From Gammaproteobacteria bacterium (GTDB taxonomy: Bacteria > Pseudomonadota > Gammaproteobacteria > Cardiobacteriales > Wohlfahrtiimonadaceae): a stretch of DNA of 27,970 nucleotides. Position 1 is the stretch's first letter; each line of letters starts with the position of its first letter. Positions 1 through 7,960 of this stretch are shown piece by piece. The notes under the pieces were generated by a model. The model was not told the origin of the DNA. It saw only the letters and a program-made list of their open reading frames with translations, and ran no database searches. The translations under genes were made by a program, and so were the position numbers. The stretch spans positions 1-27,970 of the forward strand of contig BHEQ01000004.1 in the NCBI GenBank assembly GCA_003864535.1, written 5' to 3'.

Positions 1-1
1 G

Positions 2-124
2 GGTCGGCATGGACTTTATGTTTGGCTATGTTATGGTACATTCACACTGGGCTTATGCTTACTTTTTATAAGCTCCTACCTTAAATCAAATAGATTAACC
101 AAAGCATTAGCAAGCTTAGAATAA
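2..124 (+). CDS. ccmD: CcmD, haem exporter accessory protein (3' end only)
   Basis: The gene is cut by the window edge. The last 40 codons are open from base 2 to a TAA stop at 122-124. CcmD is a very small inner-membrane protein that helps release holo-CcmE from the CcmABC complex in System I cytochrome c maturation. The visible part has the family pattern: G-R-H-G-L-Y-V-W-L followed by a hydrophobic stretch (about residues 9-26 of the fragment) and a short basic cytoplasmic tail containing K, R and K. Position directly before ccmE is the normal order. The call rests on the HGLYVW motif, the size and the neighbours, and the frame would be unremarkable alone. A 285-bp gap with a mobile repeat now separates it from ccmE. 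Confidence 0.75.
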   Translation, partial: GRHGLYVWLCYGTFTLGLCLLFISSYLKSNRLTKALASLE

Positions 125-147
125 AATTAAGGTGAATTTAATCTGAG

Positions 148-340
148 TAAAATCAGCAGTCTTAACATATTAATTTTTATAGACTACATGTTAAATAATG
201 ATGACTTTAAATGCTGAATTTGACATTCCGTTCCATTTAATTACACCCCCCTAAATCCCCCCTTTGCAAGGGGGACTTACTCCTCCCCTTGCAAAGGGGG
301 AGGCTGGGAGGGGGTTGTTTTTTAGCTGCTGAGTAGTTAC
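148..340. mobile_element. MITE-like element, copy 1 (left end altered)
   Basis: This non-coding element is the reverse-complement relative of the one at 8601-8797. The two share the internal block from the ATGTTAAATAATGATGAC region through the GC-rich AAATCCCCC / GGGGGA part. The right end finishes with CTGCTGAGTAGTTAC (326-340), the same 15-bp terminus as copy 2. The left end lacks the matching 15-bp terminus: an 18-bp direct repeat (AATCTGAGTAAAATCAGC) lies at 140-157 and again at 341-358, so target sequence runs into the element. It sits between ccmD and ccmE. The GC-rich part can fold into a strong hairpin and may affect the ccm transcript. Confidence 0.75.
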
Positions 341-409
341 AATCTGAGTAAAATCAGCGTAAAATATAAATTAAATTAGCATAAAAATCAACTTACTGAA
401 GGAAATACT

Positions 410-856
410 ATGTCACCTCGCCAACGCCAACGCCTAATTATGGTTTTGAGTATCACCACAGCTTTAGCTCTTGCTACAGGATTTGTAGTTTATGCTTTTA
501 GGCAAAATCTGGATCATTTTTATTCACCTGTTGACATCAAAGCTGGCAAGGCTGAGTTTGGTAAAGTAATTCGTGTCGGTGGTGTTGTCGATAATGGCTC
601 GCTTAAACGTGATGATAAATCGCTTAAGGTTAACTTTGATATAAGCGTTAATCACCTTAAAATTAACGTTGAATATGTTGGTATTCTTCCTGATCTTTTT
701 CGAGAAGGACAAGGAATTATTGCAAAGGGTACTTTAACTGACTCTGACAATTTTGTTGCAACAGAGGTTCTTGCTAAGCATGATGAAACCTACATGCCGC
801 CAGAGGTCGCAGATGCCATTAAAAACTCAACACATACAACCAAACCAATAGAATAA
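410..856 (+). CDS. ccmE: CcmE, periplasmic haem chaperone
   Basis: CcmE binds haem covalently in the periplasm and passes it to the CcmF/CcmH lyase for attachment to apocytochrome c. The 148-residue protein starts with a basic N-terminus (SPRQRQR) and one membrane anchor (about residues 9-30), followed by the OB-fold domain. The haem-binding histidine is H124 in the motif LAKHDETYMPPE, with Y128 as the usual nearby ligand; E. coli has H130 and Y134. Length is slightly short of the E. coli protein (159), the difference being in the C-terminal tail. A GAAGGAAA ribosome site precedes the ATG. It lies after ccmD and before ccmF as in most System I operons, though repeats occupy both gaps. Confidence 0.96.
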   Translation: MSPRQRQRLIMVLSITTALALATGFVVYAFRQNLDHFYSPVDIKAGKAEFGKVIRVGGVVDNGSLKRDDKSLKVNFDISVNHLKINVEYVGILPDLFREGQGIIAKGTLTDSDNFVATEVLAKHDETYMPPEVADAIKNSTHTTKPIE

Positions 857-862
857 ACCAAT

Positions 863-983
863 GGCACATCTATCAATTGCTTTTTCTGCGTTATGCGATA
901 TTATTAAAATGCTCATTTACCTAAGTAAACTGCGCTTCTAATATTATCGCAAGCTTTAAAAAAATCTAATTTACAGAAGTCCC
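863..983. repeat. Dispersed palindromic repeat (about 120 bp), full copy
   Basis: Almost all of the 316-bp ccmE-ccmF gap that has recognisable structure is this element. The left arm (GGCACATCTATCAATTGC...) and right arm (...ATCTAATTTACAGAAGTCCC) are imperfect inverted repeats around a palindromic core TTTACCTAAGTAAA (916-929). The same arms recur at 4258-4340, 8814-8870, 10579-10610, 19261-19394, 20532-20575 and 22467-22513. The architecture resembles ERIC-type elements (a long imperfect palindrome in transcribed intergenic DNA), but the sequence is not enterobacterial ERIC. The rest of the gap to ccmF is AT-rich with no other feature I can support. Confidence 0.75.
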
Positions 984-1172
984 AAAATCATATAAGTCAC
1001 TAATTTAATTAAACAGCTATTTTGAGAATTACTCTTAAAAATTACGCTTAATAAATACACCTAATAAATACACCTTATGCTTTTATATACAAATGGAGTT
1101 GGTTGATATGATTTAACTTATTATATTAACAAATAACATTATCTTTTTTAACTATATTATACTGAGAACTCT

Positions 1173-3119
1173 ATGCTCCCTATTGGTGATTTAGCCTTAC
1201 ACTTCGCACTTGCCATCGCATTTTTATTAGGCACTGTACCCTTAGTTGGTTTTTTTAAAAATAATGTACGCTTAATGAATAGCGCTTCTCTTTTAGCGTA
1301 TTTCTTATTTGGATTATTATTATTTGCGTTTATCTCTTTAGGCTGCTTGTTCTATTATAATGATTTTAGTTATCAATATGTTGCAACGCATTCAAATACA
1401 CGTTTGCCTGTGTACTATCAATTATCAGCGATTTGGGGTGGGCATGAGGGCTCGATGCTATTATGGGTTCTAACCTTGACAGGCTGGATGGCAGCGGTTG
1501 GATTATTTGGCAAGCGTTTACCCTTACCACTTAAGTCAACTACTTTAGCTATTTTAGGTTGGATTGCGTTAGGGTTCTTGCTGTTTATTGTCTTAACCTC
1601 AAGTCCTTTTTTGCGCATCTTGCCAAACTTTCCCTTAGATGGTAAAGATTTAAATCCACTTTTACAAGATTTTGGCTTGATTATTCATCCTCCATTACTT
1701 TATATGGGCTATGTTGGTTATGCTGTTCCTTTCGCCTTTGTCTGTGCTATTTTATTAACAGGATATGTCGATAGATTTACAATGCGTTGGGTAAGACCTT
1801 GGGCATTAGCTGCTTGGGCATTTCTAACGGTTGGGATCACGATTGGGAGTTGGTGGGCGTATTATGAATTAGGCTGGGGCGGATGGTGGTTTTGGGATCC
1901 TGTTGAAAATGCCTCATTGATGCCATGGATTTTAGGAACGGCACTTATTCATTCATTAGCTGCGACAGAAAAACGTGCTGTTTTTCCTGTTTGGACGGTT
2001 CTACTTGCAATTTTATGTTTTGCTTTAAGCATGCTTGGTACTTTTTTAGTACGCTCAGGAGTTTTAACCTCGGTGCACAGCTTTGCCTCAGATCCTAAAC
2101 GCGGTATTTTCATTTTAGCTTTACTTGGAATAATCACAAGTTTTGGTTTATTATTATTAGTCTTTAATTCAAGCAAAATCAGATCAAATCAACAGTTTTC
2201 ATTATTTTCAAGAGAAATGGGAATCTTAACTAATAATATTTTACTTTTTGTCGGCTGCTTAGTTGTATTATTAGGAACGCTATTTCCATTGATTGTTGAT
2301 GTATTTGCGCTCGGAAAAATCTCAGTTGGTGCACCTTATTTTAATACTTTAATCACTCCATTAACGTTTATCATTCTTTTTGCTCTGGGAATAACGCCGT
2401 TATTGCGCTTTAAAGAGGATCAATGGGCTAGAGTTAAAAATACTTTTATAAAAATGGCAGTTGGATCAATAATATTAGGTTTTTTAATAAGTTATATATA
2501 TGCAGGTAAAATAGATGGATTAGTTATCACAACTTTAATTTTATCTTTATGGGTGCTTGGCGGGATTATTATGGATGCGCTTGCAGATGCGCGTAACGGC
2601 TCGTTTTTCAAAAGCATAATCAAAACAAAAGCATCTAAACTTGGAATGTGGTTAGGACATTGTGGCTTAGCAGTTCTTGCAATCGGCGTAAGCTTTACCA
2701 GCCATTATAGTATTGAGCGCGATGCTTTGATGAAAATTGGCGAGTCAATCCAAATCAAAGAATATACTTTTACTCTAACAGGACTTGAGAATGTCGCAGG
2801 ATCAAACTATACAGGGGTTAAAGGTACTGTTAACGTACTCCAAAACGATAAACCACTGCTGATTATGCATCCAGAAAAACGCAATTTTACCGTAACAAAT
2901 ATGCCGACAAGTGAAGTGGCGATGCGCCCATCTTTATTAGATGATCTTTATGTGGCAATGGGTGAGCCAATTGGGAATGATGCGTGGGCGATGCGGATTT
3001 ATGTTAAGCCTTTTGTGCGCTGGGTTTGGCTTGGTGGGCTGTTAATTACCTTGGCAGGCTTTATCGCAATGAGTGATAAACGCTATCGCCGCGCTCAAAA
3101 AACGAGCGTTAAAATATAA
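1173..3119 (+). CDS. ccmF: CcmF, cytochrome c haem lyase subunit
   Basis: CcmF is the large polytopic inner-membrane core of the System I cytochrome c synthetase; it takes haem from CcmE and, with CcmH, attaches it to CXXCH motifs. The 648-residue length matches the family. The tryptophan-rich WWD signature is at residues 234-248 (GWGGWWFWDPVENAS). Expected haem-ligand histidines are visible, including H172 in IIHPPLLY and H260 in TALIHSLA. More than a dozen hydrophobic segments are present, and a soluble periplasmic segment (about 515-610) precedes the final helix. The protein ends with a basic tail (KRYRRAQK). A GAGAACTCT stretch, a weak ribosome site, precedes the ATG. Confidence 0.97.
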   Translation: MLPIGDLALHFALAIAFLLGTVPLVGFFKNNVRLMNSASLLAYFLFGLLLFAFISLGCLFYYNDFSYQYVATHSNTRLPVYYQLSAIWGGHEGSMLLWVLTLTGWMAAVGLFGKRLPLPLKSTTLAILGWIALGFLLFIVLTSSPFLRILPNFPLDGKDLNPLLQDFGLIIHPPLLYMGYVGYAVPFAFVCAILLTGYVDRFTMRWVRPWALAAWAFLTVGITIGSWWAYYELGWGGWWFWDPVENASLMPWILGTALIHSLAATEKRAVFPVWTVLLAILCFALSMLGTFLVRSGVLTSVHSFASDPKRGIFILALLGIITSFGLLLLVFNSSKIRSNQQFSLFSREMGILTNNILLFVGCLVVLLGTLFPLIVDVFALGKISVGAPYFNTLITPLTFIILFALGITPLLRFKEDQWARVKNTFIKMAVGSIILGFLISYIYAGKIDGLVITTLILSLWVLGGIIMDALADARNGSFFKSIIKTKASKLGMWLGHCGLAVLAIGVSFTSHYSIERDALMKIGESIQIKEYTFTLTGLENVAGSNYTGVKGTVNVLQNDKPLLIMHPEKRNFTVTNMPTSEVAMRPSLLDDLYVAMGEPIGNDAWAMRIYVKPFVRWVWLGGLLITLAGFIAMSDKRYRRAQKTSVKI

Positions 3120-3121
3120 AT

Positions 3122-3190
3122 AGCCGCCATTGAGCTCCCCTCCCAAACTCACCCTGCGTAAATGGGGGATTTAGGGGGATTGGCTGTAAC
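3122..3190. repeat. GC-rich inverted-repeat remnant between ccmF and ccmG
   Basis: The gap starts AGCCGCC and ends near GGCTGTAAC, and contains CTCCCCTCCCAAACTC and GGGGGATTTAGGGGGATT. These match pieces of the GC-rich centre of the MITE-like elements at 148-340 and 8601-8797, but no clean ends or target duplication can be seen. It is probably a decayed or deleted copy. It lies inside the ccm operon, so it is transcribed. Confidence 0.45.
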
Positions 3191-3219
3191 GATATAAAAT
3201 AAAATAAAGGTAAGAGAAT

Positions 3220-3750
3220 ATGAATATGAAAGTTATTTTGGTATTAGTTATCGTGATCTTTTTGGGGTTTTTAGGATTTTTAGGCTTAAGTCTTAATAAT
3301 AATCCACAACTGCTGCCATCAGTGTTAGAAGGTAAAATGATTCCAGAATTTAGCGCATCTCAGCTTGAAAATCCAAACGTTAACTTGACTCAAGCATCAA
3401 TACAAGGTCCTGCTCTAATTAATGTTTGGGCGACATGGTGCCCAACATGCCGTTCTGAACACCAAATGCTGAATTTATTATCCCAAAATGGTATTCCTAT
3501 ATATGGAATTTCATATAAGGATGAGCCTGCTCTTGCGCTTGACTGGCTTAAAGAGCTCGGTAATCCTTATGTATTTAATATTAATGACGCACAAGGTAAA
3601 TTAGGTATAGATTTAGGGGTTTATGGTGCGCCTGAGACCTTTTTTATTAATAAAGATGGGCTTATCGTCCATCGCCATGTTGGAGATATTAATCCTGATA
3701 ATTGGAAAGCATCTCTTGCCAAAATTTGGGATTTAACGAATGCTAAATAA
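3220..3750 (+). CDS. ccmG: CcmG/DsbE, thiol-disulfide oxidoreductase for cytochrome c maturation
   Basis: CcmG is a membrane-anchored periplasmic thioredoxin that keeps the apocytochrome CXXCH cysteines reduced. The 176-residue protein has one N-terminal membrane segment (about residues 4-25) and a thioredoxin fold with active site WCPTC (C74 and C77) inside NVWATWCPTCRSEH. The conserved GAPETFFINKDG segment with its cis-proline is at about residues 137-148. A ribosome site (AAAGGTAAGAGA) precedes the start; a second ATG two codons later is also possible. The Nudix gene begins inside its last codons. The usual next gene, ccmH, is not present here. Confidence 0.95.
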   Translation: MNMKVILVLVIVIFLGFLGFLGLSLNNNPQLLPSVLEGKMIPEFSASQLENPNVNLTQASIQGPALINVWATWCPTCRSEHQMLNLLSQNGIPIYGISYKDEPALALDWLKELGNPYVFNINDAQGKLGIDLGVYGAPETFFINKDGLIVHRHVGDINPDNWKASLAKIWDLTNAK

Positions 3751-4192
3751 CTCAGATGAAAATAAAAAAAACAAGCTCCGTGTTGCTATTGGGATAATCT
3801 GGAATCAAGAACGCTCTGAGATTTTAATCAGCCTACGCCCTCTAGATAAGGAATTAGGCGGATTATGGGAATTTCCTGGCGGCAAAGTAGAGCTTATTGG
3901 TGATTGCCTTGAAGGTGATGTAAATGCGCTTATACGAGAACTTGCTGAAGAGCTTGGTATTTATGTAATTAACTGCGAACATTGGCTCGATTTATCTTAT
4001 CAATATAAAAACAAGCAAGGTACAAATAAACACGTGGATCTTGTGGTTTATGATGTTTGGGATTTTGAAGGAATCCCAGAAGGATTAGAAGGGCAGGAAA
4101 TAAAATGGATTAAGCTTGAAGATTTCAAACCAGATCAGTTCCCTGCTGCAAATATAATTTTGATTGATAAACTTAAGCAGCGTTTAGGTTAA
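3740..4192 (+). CDS. mutT: Nudix hydrolase, MutT-like
   Basis: This is a 150-residue Nudix-superfamily pyrophosphohydrolase. The closest match by eye is MutT (8-oxo-dGTP diphosphatase), which sanitises the nucleotide pool: the N-terminus has AIGIIWNQERSEILISLRP and the fold entry is WEFPGGKVE. The Nudix box lies at residues 47-74, with E58, R66-E67 and E70-E71 as metal-binding residues. The box is unusual: four extra residues lie between the glycine and the first glutamate (GKVELIGDCLE, where the family has G-x5-E). The start codon overlaps the last 11 bases of ccmG in another frame, which implies translational coupling. Another Nudix substrate cannot be excluded, so the symbol is tentative. 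Confidence 0.8.
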   Translation: MLNNSDENKKNKLRVAIGIIWNQERSEILISLRPLDKELGGLWEFPGGKVELIGDCLEGDVNALIRELAEELGIYVINCEHWLDLSYQYKNKQGTNKHVDLVVYDVWDFEGIPEGLEGQEIKWIKLEDFKPDQFPAANIILIDKLKQRLG

Positions 4193-4257
4193 AACTTAAT
4201 TAATTCATAAATTAAGCTGCTGCATTACCAATAATATCTAAACAAATAATATCTACA

Positions 4258-4340
4258 GGGCGCATCTATTTGTTCTTTTTCTGCGTTACGCAATTTTAAT
4301 AAAATCGCAAGCCTTGAAAAATCTAATTAATAGAAGTCCC
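4258..4340. repeat. Dispersed palindromic repeat, short copy
   Basis: The arms GGGCGCATCTATTTG and AATTAATAGAAGTCCC are imperfect inverted repeats matching the ends of the element at 863-983. This copy lacks the TTTACCTAAGTAAA core and is about 83 bp long. It ends shortly before the ribosome site of the racemase gene at 4375. Confidence 0.7.
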
Positions 4341-4374
4341 CACATCAAGCATATCTACTTTTTAGGAGTTCTCA

Positions 4375-5616
4375 ATGAAAATAAAACGTTCAATTTTAGT
4401 AATATTACTAACTAGCAGCTTTTTAGCTGTCACTTCTTTTGCTGCGCCTTTGCTTGATTTTGACCCAATAACTCACGCTCAGCGCGTTGCAAAAAACAAT
4501 GCATGGATAGAAATAGACGATACAGCAATAACACGAAATATTGAAAAGCTAAAAGTGATGGTAGGAACAGGTACCAAAATCTGCGCTATCGTAAAAGCTG
4601 ATGCCTATGGTAATAGTATTGAACTGATAATGCCTGCATTAATAAATGCCAATTTACCTTGCTTGGGCTTTGGCAGTAATGAAGAGGCGCGAATTGCGCG
4701 TAAACATGGCTATAATGGAGTATTAATGCGCGTGCGTACCGCTTTAGAAGTTGAGGTGCGTGATGGAATTCAATACGATATTGAAGAGTTAGTCGGTAAT
4801 CTAATCTATGCACAAGAAGTTGCGAAGATTGCTAAAGAGATGCATCATCCTCTGCGCATACATCTTGCGATTAATGCCAATGGACTGAGTCGCAATGGGA
4901 TCGAGCTTGCAACAGAACAAGGAAGGCAAGATGCACTAGAGATCAGCAAAATCGAGAATCTAGAAATAGTCGGCTTAATGACGCATTATCCAGTAGAAGA
5001 AATTGATGATGTGAAAGCTAATTTAGAGCTATTTAAGCAGCAATCTACTTGGTTGATTGATGCTACAAATCTTGAGCGCAATAAACTTACTTTGCATGCT
5101 GCCAATACATTTGCAACTTTAGAAGTACCAGAGTCACATATGGATATGGTGCGTGTTGGCGGTGCTATTTATGGAGATTTGCCACATTATCCTGAACTTG
5201 AACGCACCTTCGCCGCGTTTAAAACTCGCGTTGCGACGGTAAATAGCTACCCTAAAGGCAATACAGTAGGTTACGACCGCACAATCACTTTAAAGCGTGA
5301 TTCTAGGCTGGCAAATCTTCCAATAGGCTATGCTGATGGCTATCGCCGTGCGTTTTCTAATAAAGCATTTGTGTTGATTAATGGTCACCGCGTTCCTGTT
5401 ATCGGTAAAATTTCGATGAATACGACAATGGTAGATGTTACTGATTTTCCTGATATAAAATTTGGGGATGAGGTAGTTATCTTTGGTAAGCAAGGTAAAG
5501 ATGAGATTACGCAAGAGGAATTAGAAGAGATCCAAGGCGCATTATTAGCAGATATCTATCTTCCATGGGCAAATTCAAATCCGCGTATTTTGCAGAGTCA
5601 AAAATCATCTGATTGA
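4375..5616 (+). CDS. bsr: Broad-specificity amino-acid racemase, periplasmic (Bsr type)
   Basis: This is a PLP-dependent alanine-racemase-fold enzyme (413 residues) with an N-terminal signal peptide (MKIKRSILVILL, cleavage probably after about residue 23). Ordinary Alr is cytoplasmic; a secreted form points to the Bsr group, which makes non-canonical D-amino acids in the periplasm. The PLP lysine is K74 (AIVKADAYGN) and the opposing catalytic tyrosine is Y300 (GNTVGYDRTI). R119, R121, A165, N167, R173 and N174 match, at the same numbers, positions I remember as the BsrV fingerprint; two others (169 and 270) are N and P here, where I recall G and C. A strong TTAGGAGT ribosome site supports the start. 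Substrate range is inference. Confidence 0.85.
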   Translation: MKIKRSILVILLTSSFLAVTSFAAPLLDFDPITHAQRVAKNNAWIEIDDTAITRNIEKLKVMVGTGTKICAIVKADAYGNSIELIMPALINANLPCLGFGSNEEARIARKHGYNGVLMRVRTALEVEVRDGIQYDIEELVGNLIYAQEVAKIAKEMHHPLRIHLAINANGLSRNGIELATEQGRQDALEISKIENLEIVGLMTHYPVEEIDDVKANLELFKQQSTWLIDATNLERNKLTLHAANTFATLEVPESHMDMVRVGGAIYGDLPHYPELERTFAAFKTRVATVNSYPKGNTVGYDRTITLKRDSRLANLPIGYADGYRRAFSNKAFVLINGHRVPVIGKISMNTTMVDVTDFPDIKFGDEVVIFGKQGKDEITQEELEEIQGALLADIYLPWANSNPRILQSQKSSD

Positions 5617-5668
5617 TAAATAAACACTGATATTATTACAAGTTGTGTAGATATCAATGCCATCGATG

Positions 5669-5700
5669 TGGGAGCTTGATATTCATAGATTAAGCTCCCA
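5669..5700 (+). terminator. Hairpin downstream of the racemase gene
   Basis: TGGGAGCTT (5669-5677) and AAGCTCCCA (5692-5700) form a perfect 9-bp stem with a 14-base loop, 52 bases after the racemase stop. No T-run follows, so it is a weak intrinsic terminator or an mRNA 3'-end stabiliser. Confidence 0.5.
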
Positions 5701-5754
5701 TATGCGCTAACCGCTCTTGCTTTGTTTAATACGTGAGTATGTCACACACACTAA

Positions 5755-5791
5755 AAAGCCTCCGTAATAATCATAAAATTACGGAGGCTTT
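5755..5791 (-). terminator. Rho-independent terminator of pnp
   Basis: AAAGCCTCCGTAAT (5755-5768) pairs perfectly with ATTACGGAGGCTTT (5778-5791), giving a 14-bp stem and a 9-base loop. Read on the minus strand it is followed by a T-rich tail (CTTTTTAG), 30 bases after the pnp stop. On the plus strand the T-run is only three bases, but it may also stop transcripts from the racemase gene. Confidence 0.88.
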
Positions 5792-5820
5792 AAGTGTTAT
5801 AGATTTAAATAGTTTTCTAT

Positions 5821-7905
5821 TTAGATATCTTTCATCGTCAAGCGGATGCGTCCTTGCTTGTCTATCTCTAGAACCTTAACTTTAACTATTTGATCAACAG
5901 CTAGATGATCAGATACATTTTGAATGCGCGTATCAGATGGGATTTGTGAAACATGCACCATGCCATCACGTCCTGGCATTAAGGTTACAAATGCACCAAA
6001 GTCCATAATCCGTACTACAGGACCTTCATAAACTGTACCAACTTCAATATCAGCCGTGATTTGCTCAATGCGTTTACGCGCTGCAAGTGCTTGATCATTA
6101 TTAACCGCAGCAATGCGGATCGTACCATCATCTTCAATCGTGATCATAGCTCCTGTCTCTTCAGTGATTGCGCGGATCATCACGCCACCCTTGCCGATAA
6201 CATCGCGAATTTTATCAGGATTGATACGCATAGTTGTGATTCTTGGAGCAAATTCTGAAATATCAGGACGACCTTCAGATATTACTTTATTCATCTCATC
6301 TAAAATATGCAAACGCGCGATTTTAGCTTGGGCTAAAGCTTGCTGCATGATCTCTTTGGTGATGCCATCAATTTTGATATCCATTTGTAAGGCGCTAATA
6401 CCCGCAGCTGTTCCTGCTACTTTAAAATCCATATCGCCAAGATGATCTTCATCACCTAAAATATCAGTTAGAACCGCAAAACGCTCACCTTCTTTGATAA
6501 GTCCCATCGCAATACCTGCAACGGCTGCTTTCATCGGGACACCTGCGTCCATCAATGCTAGCGATGCGCCACAAACAGATGCCATCGAGCTTGAGCCGTT
6601 AGATTCTGTGATTTCAGAAACAACCCGAATAGTATAAGGATATTCGCTCATATCAGGTAAAGCTGCTTGAACACCGCGTTTAGCTAAGCGACCATGTCCA
6701 ATTTCACGCCGTTTTGGTGAACCAACCATACCAGTTTCACCAACAGAATATGGAGGGAAATTATAATGTAACATAAAGTTATCTTTATATTCACCATCTA
6801 AAGCATCAATAATTTGTGCATCACGCTCTGTTCCGAGAGTTACCACAACCATTGATTGGGTCTCACCACGGGTAAATAAAGCTGAACCATGCGTGCGCGG
6901 TAATGCGCCAACTCTTGAGATAATTGGGCGAACTGTTGTTGTATCGCGTCCATCAATTCTTGGTTTGCCATCTAAAATACGGTCACGAACTAAGCGATAG
7001 CTCATCTCATCAATTTGACTTTTAATTTGATCAACACTAAATTCAGAGCCTTCCGTAACTAAAGCTGCAATAGCTGCATCTTTGACGATGCTAATTGCGG
7101 CATAACGTTCAGCTTTTACGCTTAGAGCATATGCAGCATCTAAGCCTGCTTGAGCTTGTGTTTTAACCGCATTAATCAAGGTATCATTCGCAACAGGAGC
7201 GGTAAATGGGAATGGCGTTACGCCTACTTTTTGGCAAAGCTCTTCAATATTTGTGATAACAGCTTGCAAGGCATCATGCCCAAAAACAACTGCACCAAGC
7301 ATAATCTCTTCAGATAATATTTTAGCTTCAGATTCAACCATTAAAACCGCATTTTTAGTCCCAGCAACAACTAAATCTAAGTCAGATTCAAGTAATTGAA
7401 CTTTAGTTGGATTTAAAACATATTCTCCATTGATATAACCAACACGTGCCGCGCCAAGAGGCCCTTTAAAAGGCATTCCAGCTAAACAAACCGCAGCTGA
7501 TGCACCAATTAATGCGGCAATATCTGAGCTTACTTCAGGATTAAGCGACATAACGGTAGCGATAACTTGCACATCATTAGTAAAACCTTCCGCAAATAAT
7601 GGACGCAAGGGACGATCAATCAAGCGTGAGATTAAAGTCTCCCCTTCAGAAGGACGACCTTCACGTCTAAAAAATCCACCAGGAATTTTACCCGCAGCAT
7701 AAGTACGTTCTTGATAATTTACGGTAAGTGGGAAAAAATCGCGGCTCGGATCAACTTTTTTAGAAGCAACGCAAGTCACTAAAACAACAGTATTATCAAT
7801 ATTAACCACAACCGCAGCTGAGGCTTGGCGTGCAATTTCGCCAACTTCTAAAGTTACTTGATGTTGCCCATAAGTAAAAGTTTGTTTTGTAGCAATAAGT
7901 TGCAT
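5821..7905 (-). CDS. pnp: Polynucleotide phosphorylase
   Basis: PNPase is the phosphorolytic 3'-5' exoribonuclease of the RNA degradosome. The 694-residue protein shows the full order: first RNase PH domain (about 12-145, with FFRREGRPSEGE), helical linker, second RNase PH domain (about 310-545), KH domain with the GKGG loop (IRDVIGKGGVMIRAITEE, about 560-577) and a C-terminal S1 domain (VGTVYEGPVVRIMDFGAFV). The catalytic aspartates are in LGDEDHLGDMDFKVAGT. It is about 17 residues shorter than the E. coli enzyme, at the C-terminal tail. AAAGGATAT precedes the ATG. It lies downstream of rpsO as in most gammaproteobacteria. Confidence 0.98.
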   Translation of the reverse strand: MQLIATKQTFTYGQHQVTLEVGEIARQASAAVVVNIDNTVVLVTCVASKKVDPSRDFFPLTVNYQERTYAAGKIPGGFFRREGRPSEGETLISRLIDRPLRPLFAEGFTNDVQVIATVMSLNPEVSSDIAALIGASAAVCLAGMPFKGPLGAARVGYINGEYVLNPTKVQLLESDLDLVVAGTKNAVLMVESEAKILSEEIMLGAVVFGHDALQAVITNIEELCQKVGVTPFPFTAPVANDTLINAVKTQAQAGLDAAYALSVKAERYAAISIVKDAAIAALVTEGSEFSVDQIKSQIDEMSYRLVRDRILDGKPRIDGRDTTTVRPIISRVGALPRTHGSALFTRGETQSMVVVTLGTERDAQIIDALDGEYKDNFMLHYNFPPYSVGETGMVGSPKRREIGHGRLAKRGVQAALPDMSEYPYTIRVVSEITESNGSSSMASVCGASLALMDAGVPMKAAVAGIAMGLIKEGERFAVLTDILGDEDHLGDMDFKVAGTAAGISALQMDIKIDGITKEIMQQALAQAKIARLHILDEMNKVISEGRPDISEFAPRITTMRINPDKIRDVIGKGGVMIRAITEETGAMITIEDDGTIRIAAVNNDQALAARKRIEQITADIEVGTVYEGPVVRIMDFGAFVTLMPGRDGMVHVSQIPSDTRIQNVSDHLAVDQIVKVKVLEIDKQGRIRLTMKDI

Positions 7906-7960
7906 AATATATCCTTTTGATTAAATTAAAAAATAATCATAAGCGGCGCTTTTCAAAGAT

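Noticed and set aside
246..320. GC-rich hairpin read as a rho-independent terminator of ccmD
   Set aside because: It is an internal part of the MITE-like element shared with 8601-8797, and termination there would silence ccmE and ccmF; no clean T-run geometry.
1103..1116. FNR-like sequence TTGATATGATTTAA before ccmF
   Set aside because: The second half-site has two mismatches to ATCAA and the area is AT-rich, so chance is the better explanation.
6061..6445. Open frames on the + strand inside pnp
   Set aside because: They are antisense shadows of a fully conserved pnp gene, with no ribosome site or recognisable protein.
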